From assembly GCA_016802295.1 (NCBI GenBank), contig JAESIW010000020.1, positions 124,001 through 188,000 of the forward strand: 64,000 nt of DNA. The letters run 5' to 3'. Of the stretch, positions 22,422 to 34,262 are shown in pieces. The stretch's first letter is position 1. Every line of letters starts with the position of its first letter. The DNA comes from Brachionus rotundiformis. Its lineage: Eukaryota > Rotifera > Eurotatoria > Ploima > Brachionidae. The notes under the pieces are model-generated. The model saw only the letters and a program-made list of their open reading frames with translations, did not search any database and was not told the origin of the DNA. The position numbers were made by a program, and so were the translations under genes.

Positions 22422-24892
22422 TTTTTGTCCAGAAATACAATTTTAAAAGCTTTATAATTAATTAAAGAAATATATTTTATTATTTTTTTTATATAGTAAG
22501 ACTATATTCTTAAATTTAAATTAATTTTTAGCTATCGTTTCATTAAAATAAAATTTTAATTTGATTTATTCAAAAACCTTTATTTTACCATATTTTGCTT
22601 AGCGCTACTTATCTCTCATTGAGTGCAGATATATTTTAATTTAAACTTTTAATTTATTTTTGTAATTTATTTTCAAAGTTTTGCGAAAATATGTTAATTC
22701 TTTAGGATTTAATAAAAATAAACTATAAAATATTAATTGACAGATTTTTAAAATTAAAATAATAAGACAACATATTCTGAACCATTTGATACACCACTCT
22801 CTACGCACAATTTACTTTTTTAAAAGAAAATGGTAACCAATTCGGTTAGATGCTTATTTGTTCATGATATTTGTTTCTAGAGTAATAAAAATTATCATTA
22901 TGTATTTTATAACCTTCTATTTTATTTTAAATACAATATCTTGTGTAGATTAAAAGGTATTCTACAATGCTACAGTTGGAGGATAATTTGAATCATTTCA
23001 CCCGTGATTAAATTTAAAATTTCTAATTTTAGCAAAGAAAAAATTGAAATAGGATACAAAAAGTTTATAATTTGTTACATAATAAAAGTAAAATATAAAA
23101 CCGTTAAGCATCTAATATTTTTATTATCTTTAATTTTTATTATCTGCTCACTTTAAACAAAAATAGAAGATTAAAATGAATACAAAATTTTTTTGCTATA
23201 CAAATTAATTCATGTTGAAAATTATTATCGTGAAAAAATATTTTAATTGGGATGAATTGTACTAGTCTAATACCTAAATACTTTGAAAATAGAATATAAT
23301 CGCTGATTTATATATTTCTTAGATCATAGAATTTATATGCTTTTTTTTGTATATTTCTTAACATTAAATCTACAATAGATATCCTGCTCAGCCTTTAAAA
23401 ATTAAAAATTGAATATCTTTAATATAAATATTTTGGTTATCAATAAATTTAATTAATCTAGCTCCAAAGTATCTTTGATAAAAAAGTATTAGTTTAAAAA
23501 ATATGTAGTGCGAGATTTTGATAAATTATGCCAATTTAGTACTGACTAAATTTTAATATTTTGAATTACAGACACTGTTCCAGACTTGGACACTATTGTT
23601 TCACCAAAGTGTATCTTCTAAGTTATTTTTCGCATTTTAAAATTTCACGTAGGATTAATTAAATTTTTAATGTAACATTCTATTAAAAAAAGAAAATAAA
23701 TACGTAAAAATAAAAAGAATTAAAAATTTATTGTCAAAAAATTGTCCAATTAATGAATTAATTAGTATTTATGTATTAAAAAAATCTTTAAAAAAATAGA
23801 AGCAAAAATCTGGCACATGAATTAGAATTCTTCAGTCAATTTTTTTCAATTTTGTAATTGGTTCTTTTGGGAGAATTTTGCCAATATCATTAAAAAGTAA
23901 AAGTAATTTTTTTGTGTGGTCTCTAATAAGCATGCTATAATTTATTTTTTTGATATAACTTAACTATAATTTTTAAAATTAGAAACAGATTTTCAATTGA
24001 TAGCTTGAAGAAAAATTTAGTGATCATTTTTTTATGTTAAGTCATTTTTGGGAAACTCTTGGTCAAATTAAAGTCTATTTTTGTTTTTTTTTTTACTTAA
24101 ATATTCTCTCTAAAAGATAATTAAACCAAAATAAAAATCTTTAATTTGGCAAAATAAACTTTGAGTGGATAAAATTATTTGAAAGAAATTTTATCAATTA
24201 TGAAAAGATAGTCTGATATTAACAAAAATATTGCCCGAGTCAGAACATTATGTAGAGGCAATGTTTAATAGCCTGATTTTTTATCCTTTTTTAAATTGAA
24301 TTCGTAGGTAGGGTATTAAGTTAAAGCAAAAAGATTAAGCTTTAAGTTGATATACAAAGATAATTAGTGGTATCTTTAATTTACAATAAGAAGATAGTTT
24401 TAAAAGCTTTGTTTCTTGTTTATGACAATGCGTAACTTTGGTCATTTAGACCCTTGGAGCTCGAGAAATAATTTACATAAATTTAAAAATTACAAACAGA
24501 TGATTCATTATAATAGTCTTTTAATATGCAAAAAAATTAATTTAGTAAGAATAAGGTCTATTTTGTATTTTTTTAAATCAATTTTTTCAAAAATACATAA
24601 TTTTAATACACAAAATATTTTGATCTCAAGTTCATCAGTAAAAATTATTGATAAATTTTTATTTTTTATTTATTTATTAACAAATAGTCATTAAAGTCGG
24701 CTGCTAGGAAATTACGGACTCGCCTTTCAGCAAATAAAGTGCATAAAAATTAAAGTTATAATCATAAAAGATATGATAAGCTAGATAGATAAAGACTAGA
24801 CTGTTGTTTAAATTTTGTTTTAGATTTTTTTTATTGTTCCTTGTGGACCATGGGGTTTGGTTCTGCAGACAAGTAGATTTTTAAAATTGCGA

Positions 24893-25000
24893 AATAATTT
24901 GATCATTTACATGCAAGGTATGCGTTATTAACTTGTATGTCTGGTATTCTTGTTCCTTTCATTCTAAGTACATGTCTAAGCCACCTTGACACTTTACTTG
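24893..25000 (-). mobile_element. LINE 3'-end fragment
   Basis: The reverse strand reads RWLRHVLRMKGTRIPDI, matching the common 'WLGHVLRM...RIP' tail of LINE reverse transcriptase proteins. It is isolated, with no RT core beside it, and ends where the LTR-like sequence begins near 25004. Confidence 0.5.
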
Positions 25001-25004
25001 TTAA

Positions 25005-25120
25005 GGGCTCAATAGAGACTTGAATGAAAATATTGAATTGTTTTGTATAATTCTTTATTGTTTAAATTGCAATTAAAAACTAGACAAAAATATAAAAAAT
25101 TCAAACTACTATTTTGTGTA
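25005..25120. mobile_element. LTR-like fragment shared with 51258-51375
   Basis: Begins TGTTAAGGGCTCAATAG and continues nearly identically to 51258-51375 for about 110 bases. The second copy is followed, on its minus strand, by a primer-binding-like TTGGTAGCAGCG and a gag-like reading. TG at the border suits an LTR end, but no partner LTR or duplication was found here. Confidence 0.4.
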
Positions 25121-27154
25121 TTGGCTTTATTGGCCTTTTTGTTCTGAATTAGTTTGAGAACAATGGGCTATTCCGTTCAGAACCTAGCTCTATGATGTTC
25201 TTCAGAGTAATTGTCAAAGATCGATCTTAACGAGCAGACCATCAAGTCTTGTTTAGATATTGTTGTAATCCGCTTTGTATAAACATGTTCCCTAGCAAGA
25301 AGTATCAGGAACTTAGTTGAGATTTTTTATTTAATTTATAAATTAAGAGAAAGATTTATTCGGGTAACTCTTTTTTCGGAATCTCTCGTATTAAGAAATT
25401 TAGTCCTTTTATTGAAGAAAAGATTAACTGCAGAAAAGCGCATGCAAAACAAAGTAATAAAGAAAAGACTAACAATTAAATGTGTAACATTTAAGATTTG
25501 TTCTGTTCTATTGAACCAAATTTTACAAAACGATTAATTAAGATACACATAATAGATAATCGTCTTTTTGATCTTAATGTGATGTACATTAGGTTAATGG
25601 AATTAAAATTCAGTTCCCTTGTGATCAGACTTATTAATGAATATAGATCAAGACCAAGAGATCATACAAGCTTTGCAACTCCATAGTGTAGCTTACAAAT
25701 GGTGAATCGAAGAAGTTTTAGAATCTGAATAGAAACATTCTTTGTTATTTTATGTTCAGCTTATACTTTTCTGTAATTGGTCTTTTATATTAAAAAAAGA
25801 CTATCCATTAGTCTTTGTTAATATAATGGAGATTCCAAATAAAAGAGTTTGCCCTATTTTTTCTCCTAACCCCAAATTAAGTCCCCAATTTACCAGATTT
25901 ACAGAAAACAGAAGTAACCGAAAATAGAAAAAATACTTTTTATCTTAATTGTAAATCTATAAAGTTTTACAAATATATTTTGTAGTATTAGCTAAACTAG
26001 CTTCGCTTGAGTGGGTGCAACATCGCACTAGGAATCAAAATCGATCACAAGCCTGTGCTCGCAAAGGTTTATGGCAGCTGTCTAATTTTTTCTTACTCAT
26101 ACGGTCCTTGTGAAGATGGTAGCTGATCGAACCACTACACTATCGGCTCTGGAAGCAGTGTTATTCCTCACCAATCATCACATATCACTTGTCAGCTTTC
26201 TTCTAGAGTTTGATTTAAGTACCCCTGTCCGGTCTACCAACATTATCTCATGTTGCCACATCTTGCTATCAACACCATATCCAGTCAACTTAAATGTCTA
26301 TTATCTTACAGTCAACATGTAAAATACAAGTTGGATGAGTTACTTATTATCACTGTTAAAGTCTTCTTTATTACTTGTTCAGATAGAAGTGGCCATCTAT
26401 CAAATAATTTAAAATAATTAAACTTAGAGATTTTTACAATCTGATATTTAAAATGACCACTTTTGGAGTTATAGCAAGCCAAAACTCTTTATAGTATAGA
26501 TTCAATCAATTTTTGCAACTACTCAGTCGGAATCATTAACCGGTCTTTGCGTAAAACCTCTTTTAAATGCTTAATAGATGTTAATTTAGTGTTACGTTAG
26601 AGCACAATTTAAAGTGCTAGTAAATATGTAAAAAATGTAGTAATAATTGTTTAAACTTTTGATTTATTCGAATTTTGAACTAACCCTTTTTTCTTAATTT
26701 TATAGGGAGTTTTCTGATTATAAATATTTAAAAAATAATTATAAATTAATGCCAATCGTGATATTTTTTTCCGTAAAACTCAATAAATAAACTATTTTAG
26801 GATAAATAACTAATTTCTAAACTATTGCAGCACATTATCTAAGAAGTTAACTTTATTTTTCTGGCTATAAACCAGGCACCAACAGATCCTGATAGATCCC
26901 AAATAATTTTCAGCCCTGTTGTTATCAACCTTAATTTAAAAAAAAATTAGAAATCGTTTTGTCCATAATTTGTATTTATTTGTAAAGCAAATTCAGCTAT
27001 GTTGCCTGCTAGGTAAGTTAAATGATCGAATGAAGTTTTGTATTTGAGTTTTTTAAGCTAGTGCTGTGAACCAGATAGTCCTTTATTTCATCAGCTATTA
27101 ATTCATGGTTCTGCTTTGTAGCAAAACAGCAAATCTCAAAAATAGCTTGTTTGC

Positions 27155-27939
27155 GGGGTTGTCAAGTTCCTTTCAATTGGATCGTCTCAATTCAGAAAAA
27201 CTTGAATAACTCTTTTACCTTAAGGGATAATTAAGTTCTGTAAAATGCTTAATTTTAAGCAAATTTGCTAAAATGCTATGGTCTCCGTGTTCTGAAGTAG
27301 TTGCACACTTTTCGATTTTGCAGGGTTCGTGCAGAAATATTATCATTATTATTATTATTATTTATGGGGCTGTGAAGTTCTTTTCAATTCGATCGTTTCA
27401 ATTCAGAAAAATTTGAATAGTTTTTTTACTATAAGGAATAATTTAGTTCTGTAAACTGTTTAATGTTTAAGCAACTTTGCTTAATACGAAAATATATGTT
27501 CGCAAAAACTCGAAAGTGCAAAGTAAGTGCACAATTGATTTGAATACTTTTTAATGGCGTGCAAAATGCATAAAATTGCAGAGTATTTTGCAGACTTATT
27601 TTACTGAATAAAGCAAATTTGCTTATAATTGAGCATTTTATGGAACTAAATTATCTCTTTTAGTCAAATAGTTATTCAAGTTTTTCTGAATTGAAATTAT
27701 CGAATTGAAACCAACTTCACAACCCCATTATTTATTCAATAAACACCGCAAGGATGATTTACAAAAAAATATATAAAAAGTAGAATAAAATAAAGTAAAG
27801 TTTTGTCTTTGTAAAAAAAAAATGTATTTCCGATTCTAGCAAAGTTGCTAAGAAATCAAGCATTTTAAAGAACCAAATTATTCCTTATAGTAAAAAATCT
27901 ATTCAATTTTTTCTGAATTGAAAGGAACTTGACAACCCC
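27155..27939. mobile_element. Outer MITE of a nested pair, 9-bp target duplication
   Basis: The left end GGGGTTGTCAAGTTCC and the right end GGAACTTGACAACCCC are inverted repeats, extended imperfectly for about 110 bp. The flanks are identical, 'cttgtttgc' at 27146-27154 and 27940-27948. A second member of the family sits inside it. A 9-bp duplication points to Mutator-type transposition; hAT-like ends are the alternative. No coding capacity. Confidence 0.85.
27366..27726. mobile_element. Inner MITE, related to the outer one, 9-bp target duplication
   Basis: Starts GGGGCTGTGAAGTTC and ends AACTTCACAACCCC, with inverted repeats of about 110 bp related to those of the enclosing element. The flanks are 'attatttat' at 27357-27365 and 27727-27735. 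It must have inserted after the outer element. Confidence 0.85.
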
Positions 27940-28544
27940 CTTGTTTGCCCTGACACATCATTTCTCAATACTCTATGAATTGTATCAGTACTTATCTTCA
28001 ACGGAAAATACTTGATGGTTTCCGAAGCCCGACTTTAAATTTTCGGAAGTCGGATTTAATCTTCTGGGTACCCGATTGAATTCATGCTGTACTGAATTTT
28101 AGGCTAGATAAATTTTTATCAAAGATTATAGTGATTATACTTTTGCGTTTGGCTTGAGAGAAACTAAGGCATGCGTAAAACAACCATCAATGGAGCAATA
28201 AGAGCTTAAGACAAATAGCTAGAGCTGGTTTATATAAATGAGTATATTTGTTGGCGAAGTCTGCGCATAAAAAATTCTAATGAGCTAGCAAAATATCAAA
28301 AAAAAATTATATATATATAAAAAAAAATAAATATCTTTCAAAATTATTCTCTATTATTTTATGTATTTGCATACGACAAAAACATAAGTCTAACAACCAT
28401 CAAGTCTCACTTAGTTGTTTTTTTTTATATTTTATTATATTTTATATTATTATTATTATTATTATTTTTTGTGTGTTAATTATAGTTTCTAAATTAGCTC
28501 TAACAATAGAAAATTGATTGCATCTGATCCAAATAGATTGAGCG

Positions 28545-30122
28545 ATGAACACAAACTCGTTTAGCTTGGCGCAGAATCAGTCGCAAACGAGCTCGAACCG
28601 CTCGATGAGCTACGAGTTCTCCGAGGAGCAGGAGGTTTGTCTGCAGATGTTTGACAAATGGTCAGCCAATGAACAAGTAGAATTTTGCGAGAACATACTG
28701 AGACGTATGTGCCACTTTCAGCACGGTCACGTGAACAACTTTCTGAAGCCGATGCTGCAGCGCGACTTTGTATCGTCGTTGCCTGCGCGCGGTCTCCTCG
28801 GCATCGCCGAAATAATACTCAGCTACCTGGACGCGCGGTCGCTGTGCGCGGCCGAGCTTGTGTGCAAGCAGTGGAGCCGCGTGATCGCCGAGGGCATGCT
28901 GTGGAAGAAGCTGATCGAGCACAAGGTCAAAATAGACCCGCTGTGGCACGACCTGTCGCTGCACCGCGGCTGGCAAAAGTTCCTTTTCAAAAACAACCTC
29001 TTCTTCAACCAGAACACGGAGCTCTTCGAGCAGCACAAGTTCTACAAAAATCTCTACTCGTCCATTCAACAGGACAAAAAGCAAGTCAACCTCAACTGGC
29101 AGGAGGGCAAATGCGTGACCAAAAAAATCCACTGCCGGTCCGAGAACAGCAAGGGCGTTTACTGTTTACAGTACGACAACGACAAAATAGTAAGTGGTCT
29201 AAGGGACAATACGATAAAGGTGTGGGACAAGAGGAGCTTCGAGTGCCAGGCGACGCTCAGCGGCCACACGGGCAGCGTCCTGTGCCTGCAGTACGATCAG
29301 AACATAATCGTGTCCGGCTCGTCGGACACCACTGTGCGCATCTGGGACCTCAAGACCGGCCACAACGTCCAAACACTGCACAATCACAAGGAGGCCGTGC
29401 TGCACTTGCGCTTCATGGACGGCATTATGGTCACGTGCTCAAAAGACAGACAAATAATCGTGTGGGACATGCACTCGCCGACAGATATCCAGCTGAAGCG
29501 GGCGCTGAACGGCCACAGGGCGGCCGTGAACGTGGTCGACTTCGACCAAAGGTACATAGTGTCGGCGTCCGGCGACAGAACGATCAAAGTGTGGCTCACG
29601 TCCAATGGCGAGTATGTGCGCACGCTCAGCGGTCACAAGCGAGGCATAGCATGCTTGCAGTACCGCGGCAACCTTGTCGTCAGCGGCAGCTCGGACTTTA
29701 CCATCCGCTTGTGGGACATAGAGAGGGGCGAGTGCTTGCGGGTGCTCGAGGGCCATGACGAGCTTGTCAGATGCATCCGCTTCAATAGCACGCGGATTGT
29801 CAGCGGCGCCTACGACGGCAAAATAAAGATTTGGGACCTGAAGGCCGCCCTCGAGCAGAGGTCCACTGGCTCGCCGCTCTGCATTCAGACGCTTACCGAG
29901 CACACCGGGCGCGTCTTTCGTCTTCAGTTCGACGAGTTTCAGATAGTCAGCAGCTCGCATGATGACACAATTATTGTCTGGGATTTTCTCAATCACTCCA
30001 ACGAAGAAGCCGAGCAAGCCAAGGCCGGCCAGTCGTCCTCGCCGCCGCATCCGCCCACTGGCCGCTCCTTTGACAACCAGTTCCGCGACTCGCCACCGTC
30101 GCCAATGGAAGGCGACGACTAG
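28545..30122 (+). CDS. FBXW11: Beta-TrCP F-box/WD40 ubiquitin ligase adaptor, intronless
   Basis: 525 residues from the ATG at 28545. The D dimerisation domain (FDKWSANEQVEFCE, HVNNFLKPMLQRDF) is followed by the F-box (LPARGLLGIAEIILSYLDARS...LVCKQW) and seven WD40 blades (for example TLSGHTGSVLCLQYD, SGSSDTTVRIWDL, RIVSGAYDGKIKIWDL), then a Ser/Pro-rich tail. It is the substrate receptor of the SCF(beta-TrCP) E3 ligase, which recognises doubly phosphorylated DSGxxS degrons in beta-catenin, I-kappa-B and others (family knowledge). BTRC and FBXW11 cannot be told apart in an invertebrate. The whole frame is one exon and conspicuously GC-rich beside AT-rich flanks; the frame is intact, so it is either a functional retrogene or a host gene that lost its introns. 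Confidence 0.95.
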   Translation: MNTNSFSLAQNQSQTSSNRSMSYEFSEEQEVCLQMFDKWSANEQVEFCENILRRMCHFQHGHVNNFLKPMLQRDFVSSLPARGLLGIAEIILSYLDARSLCAAELVCKQWSRVIAEGMLWKKLIEHKVKIDPLWHDLSLHRGWQKFLFKNNLFFNQNTELFEQHKFYKNLYSSIQQDKKQVNLNWQEGKCVTKKIHCRSENSKGVYCLQYDNDKIVSGLRDNTIKVWDKRSFECQATLSGHTGSVLCLQYDQNIIVSGSSDTTVRIWDLKTGHNVQTLHNHKEAVLHLRFMDGIMVTCSKDRQIIVWDMHSPTDIQLKRALNGHRAAVNVVDFDQRYIVSASGDRTIKVWLTSNGEYVRTLSGHKRGIACLQYRGNLVVSGSSDFTIRLWDIERGECLRVLEGHDELVRCIRFNSTRIVSGAYDGKIKIWDLKAALEQRSTGSPLCIQTLTEHTGRVFRLQFDEFQIVSSSHDDTIIVWDFLNHSNEEAEQAKAGQSSSPPHPPTGRSFDNQFRDSPPSPMEGDD

Positions 30123-30639
30123 TTATCTTTTAACTACTTTTTACTATATAAATATTTTTTTTTTTTTCTTCTTTTTCTTTTTAATTTTTAAATTGCGCCC
30201 ATTTGAAATTTTACGTCTTGGCTACTACTCTAAAATGTAATTAATTATTCAATTTTTTTGTGTATGAGTCTTACTTTTCGATAAAAAATTAAACAAACAA
30301 AAAACATAATAATAATAATAATAAGATCTTTAATATTTGAAAAAATGAAAATTTTTTTCTTATTTTTTTTTTTTTAACGTATTCTTATCTCATTACCTTA
30401 TAAAAAATTAATTAAAAAAATTTTTTTCTTGTAAAAATTTAATAAACAAATGATTTTAATATAACATAGATAATTATTATATAGTTAATGACAGTGTGAA
30501 AAAATAAAATAGAATTGCTTTTAAATGAGTTAATGTAAGTGTGTCCTTTTAAGGGGATTTGTAGACAATTGTAGATAAAATAATTGTTTGTGAGTAGTAG
30601 TAGTAAATAGAACAGCGACTTGAACTTGTATTCAAGCAT

Positions 30640-31580
30640 AGCCCTAGGGCTCTAGCAGTCGCTTTAAGAAACGATAAATTTTCTTTCATCCAAACGTCCA
30701 GTTTAGCCTTAAAACTGTTCAAATTCTGTGTATTAACACAACATCTATACCCCTATTTGTAAGAAATAAAATCTTGGTTGAAAATACTTCATTTTCTCTC
30801 TGTAAATAGTTCTATTGTGAGATCGAAGGTTATATTTTCTGTATTGAGTGTTCATACGTACGAGATTCACCTCCTCTAAATTATTAACAATTTTAAGCAT
30901 TTGGATAAGATCGGCTCTTTGTGTTCTTATTTGAAGATTATTCAGATCAATTTTGTTCAATCTGTCAGTATAATTTAATTTTCTCAACTAAGGTACTAGT
31001 CTCGTCGCTCTTGTTTGCACTTTTTCCAACTCATTTATATCTTTTACACAGTATGGATACTATGAGCTAATGGCATACTCTAGATGTGGTCTAACTAAAG
31101 ATTTGTATAAAAGTGTTGTGTTATGTATGTCAAGGAACTTCTGATCAACCCCAACATCTTATTTGCTTTAGCAGTACTATGTCTAACTTGAGTGTCCCAT
31201 TTCATATTATGTTTTATATATATTCCAAGATCCTTTTCACAGAATGTCTTAGCTAAAAGTTGTCTTTCACCAGATTTTTTTTCAATTTCATAATCGAAAT
31301 TAGAGTTAGATCTACCTAGATGTAAAACCTTGCACTTTTAGCACTGTTGACCACTCTTTTGTCTACATCACTTTGGAGTTTCAAGTTCGATGAAAAATTT
31401 TTTATGACGGCGATTATTTTTGTGTCGTCTGCATAGGCTTTGCAATCATTTTCAATTAGTTCAAGCATTTCATTGATATAAATAATGAACAGTAGTGAGC
31501 CCAAAACAGAGCCTTGAGGTACACCACTAAAAACTGAAAGCCATGACGAGCTAATATCCCCCAAATCCCCCAAAACAACT
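30640..31580 (-). mobile_element. LINE remnant, RT C-terminal half, decayed
   Basis: On the minus strand the RT core appears at about 31316-31573 (SGVPQGSVLGSLLFIIYIN, then YADDTK, the catalytic YxDD-type box as YADD). Decayed thumb and C-terminal sequence follows, ending in YTDRLNKIDLNNLQIRTQRADLIQM at about 30745-30987, typical of CR1/Jockey-like LINEs. Stops and frameshifts run throughout; no ORF1 or endonuclease remains, consistent with 5' truncation. Beyond 30640 towards the beta-TrCP gene is AT-rich spacer with an (AAT)n run near 30308. Confidence 0.75.
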
Positions 31581-31639
31581 CTTTGTATTCGTTCACACAG
31601 AAAGTCACCAATCCGTTAATCTCGTAGTTCAAAATAAAT

Positions 31640-33326
31640 GGTTATCTTGCTAGACCATAAATTAATGCTTGAAAAGGTTATAACTTTTTTTCCCAAAGGT
31701 TTTTACTTTTTCTGTAAATGCAAATATTGCAACATACAGAGCTGCATCAAAAGCTTAAGTCTGCTAATAATGTGCAAAACTTCTGCAGAATGCACCACAG
31801 CCAAATAGCCCACATTTAAATAATGTTAAATTTGCAGTTTTTTCATATTTAGTTACTTTTTTTCTTTCAATATAATTTCATTATAATTGACCATCCAAAA
31901 AAAAGGATTTACAGGCAGTATCGGATGGAAAAAATCCGAAAGAGTACATTTAGTTGATTCTATTTCTTATAGACTTGAAAAAGAAGTAAGAAGCTTTTAT
32001 TAAGGCAAACACTAAATAAATATGCCTTATTAAAAGTATGAATTTGTCCAAAATACATATATGATTTCCGTGGGAACCACTATTCCTTTTATTTTCTTTC
32101 ATACTTCATTTTTTAGCCAATTTTTTCATAATTTGATTTTTAAATAGTAAGATAAAGAAAACTGAACAATAAATTTGCTAACATTTAAATTGACCATGGG
32201 TTTTTTCCTTTATAGTTATCTAACTATTTCACATTTTGTTAAAAGACTGGGTGCATTTAAAAAAATCGCTGTATCTTTAAATATTAAATGCCCTAGAATA
32301 ACTTGAGCGAAACAAGGAGGAAATAAAGATATAAATGTGTCTTTAATTATAAATTTAAGTAGACAAAAATCGTTCATAAATCTATCCGAATCACAACGAC
32401 TGTTTATATTCAAACGTTATCATTCTATAAAACTGATTAGTAATATATAAGTTAATTGAATATTAAATTAATTAACTTATTAAATTCATAGTTTCAATTT
32501 GAATAAAATAATCAAAATCAAATTAATAAAAATAAATTTTTCATATATTTTTTTATTTTTAGGTGCTGTACCAAACACATAATTTAAAAAAAAACTGTTT
32601 TTACTTTTTATCTTTAAACCAATTTATTATTGGTATTTTATAAAATGTATCATTAGAAAGACAATTCAATACCAAGAGGTTAATAAATCAGTATTTTTAT
32701 CAATGCATTTATTATTTAAAATAATTCGTTAGAAATACGCTATGGAAGTACGAAGGAATGGTAACCTAATGAATAACAATCTTCAGTGTGATGAAGGCAG
32801 AGCTGGGGAAATGACTGTGCTCCAAACACATTACATACCACAGGTCCCATAAATGGGATCCTACTGTTTCCCATCTTCGCAAGTCTAGCTTGCTAGTTTG
32901 TTGTAACTTATATTATTATTATAGTTATTATTATTATAAAGTAGGATGATTCCGTCCGACCATCATAGTCTTTGGAAAATATTGGATTTATCAGCCAAGA
33001 CTTAGAAAGAGTTAAATTAGCAAAGGTTGATTTAATCTATCTTTGAAGCATCTTCTCGTTAATTTGATAGTTGATGGCAAACTAGCAGCAGTTTTGGATG
33101 TTGAGTCAGTAAAGAGCAGAATAGAAGGGCTTCAATAAAATAATTGGCAATTGGCCCTAAAGTATGATTATGCACTGCTATAGTTCAGCAGATATCACAA
33201 GACTGTATCGCAGACTACCTAGACAAATCATAAAAAAAATTAATTAATTTATTTTTAATAATTTATTTAGAAAAAAATTCAGTAATATCAAAAAAAGTAA
33301 ATAATGATGTATAATGACGATTGAGG
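31640..33326. other. Gene-free spacer
   Basis: Positions 31680-31850 share words ('cccaaaggtttttact', 'ttctgtaaatgcaa') with the intron repeat at 3600-3790. A (TTA)n-like run lies near 32910. The remaining sequence shows no gene, RNA or regulatory structure I can support. Confidence 0.4.
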
Positions 33327-33382
33327 CATTCGTGATAATAGAGAATGCTTTAACTAACTTTCATTCTCTATTATCACGAATG
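33327..33382. repeat. Perfect 21-bp hairpin matching the downstream coding sequence
   Basis: The arm CATTCGTGATAATAGAGAATG at 33327-33347 is the exact reverse complement of 33362-33382, with a 14-nt loop. Nineteen bases of the arm, ATTCGTGATAATAGAGAAT, recur exactly at 33788-33806 inside the OTU-like gene that starts at 33644. The hairpin sits about 260 bp before that gene's ATG. It may be an inverted duplication of a gene fragment or a small-RNA precursor; expression is unknown. Confidence 0.8.
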
Positions 33383-33643
33383 AAGCAAATATCATTTCTA
33401 TTCGATTCTAGAAAAATTAGTTATTAAAAAATAAATTTAGAAAAAAATAATTTCGAAATATATTTCGAAAATGTTTAGTAAATGTAGTTAAAAACTATTT
33501 ATGACTATTTTAATTCAAACAAATAAAAATCCTCTGTTATTTGTTTTTTTTTAAATATCCGATTAAAATAGATGGAATAAATACAAAATAAATTAAAATT
33601 TTTTTAGTTTAGTTTTAAAAAATCTTCAATTTTTAAGATAAAT

Positions 33644-34262
33644 ATGAATATTTTTTTAAAAAATGTTTCTTATAATGGTCAAGTGTTTAATGTTGAGGAG
33701 AGTGAACAACTAGACTGCTTGCTTAGAATAATCGGACCAATTCTCAACCACGATTTTTTAAATCTAAAACAAGCAGTTCTTTGTTTTATTCGTGATAATA
33801 GAGAATACTTTCAAGGGTTGTTACCACTTGATGGAATTGATAGATTGATTGATTGTGAAAACTTTGGACAAACGAATGGTTGGGACAATTTTGAGTTTTT
33901 ACAAGCATTAGCCCACTACTGTAAAATAAAAATGATTACTTATCTTAACATGAATGATGCCACTATTGTTTTTTCCCAATTAAATGATGAATCAGAGGGA
34001 GAAATTCATATTCTCTATTCGTCACCATGGTAAATTTTTCTTAATATAGCAAAAATGCAACTTTGGTGGCTAGTTTTTTCTTGACTCTTATTAAAATTAA
34101 ATTAACAAAAAATGATAAAATTAATATTAAATTACTAGTTTTATCTCTAATTATAATTTAAGGATTCTTCACGATGTATCATTTGATGACGATGAATCAA
34201 TTGAAATAGATCAAACTCTATATGATGATAGCACAGATCAGAATGTACTAAATTATCTTTAA
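33644..34262 (+). CDS. Small OTU-like (cysteine protease fold) protein, two exons
   Basis: Exon 1 is 33644-34029 and exon 2 is 34163-34262, joined through GTAAAT...TTTAAG; the spliced frame continues SPW-ILHDVSFDDDES and stops at 34260-34262, about 161 residues. The pattern follows OTU deubiquitinases: DCLLRIIG in place of the catalytic DGNCLFRAI-type loop, AVLCFIRDNREYF, GWDNFEFLQALAHYCKI and EGEIHILY. The Cys appears kept but the preceding Gly-Asn is missing, and no clear HY follows the HILY strand, so activity is doubtful. It could be a transposon-derived OTU domain or a host protein with a dead OTU fold. Confidence 0.5.

Larger units (their letters stand above)
22422..28544. other. Six-kilobase gene-poor interval with transposon debris
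   Basis: Short open frames here (for example 24416-24694 or 25742-25927) are AT-rich and resemble no family. Recognisable contents are a LINE-tail fragment (24893-25000), an LTR-like fragment (25005-25120), repeat blocks at 26320-26890 shared with 3330-3480, and the nested MITEs at 27155-27939. An (ATT)n microsatellite lies at about 28445-28470, just before the beta-TrCP gene. Confidence 0.5.

Noticed and set aside
24416..24694. Small protein-coding gene
   Set aside because: Composition is that of the AT-rich spacer and no family pattern or neighbouring exon supports it.
26000..26330. Possible tRNA-derived SINE or short gene
   Set aside because: No A/B box pair or tRNA-like fold is visible, and the short open frame has no recognisable content.
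28662..29758. Long open frames in other frames and on the minus strand of the beta-TrCP gene (such as 28685-29758)
   Set aside because: They are by-products of GC-rich coding sequence; their translations resemble no protein, while the 28545 frame is an exact family match.
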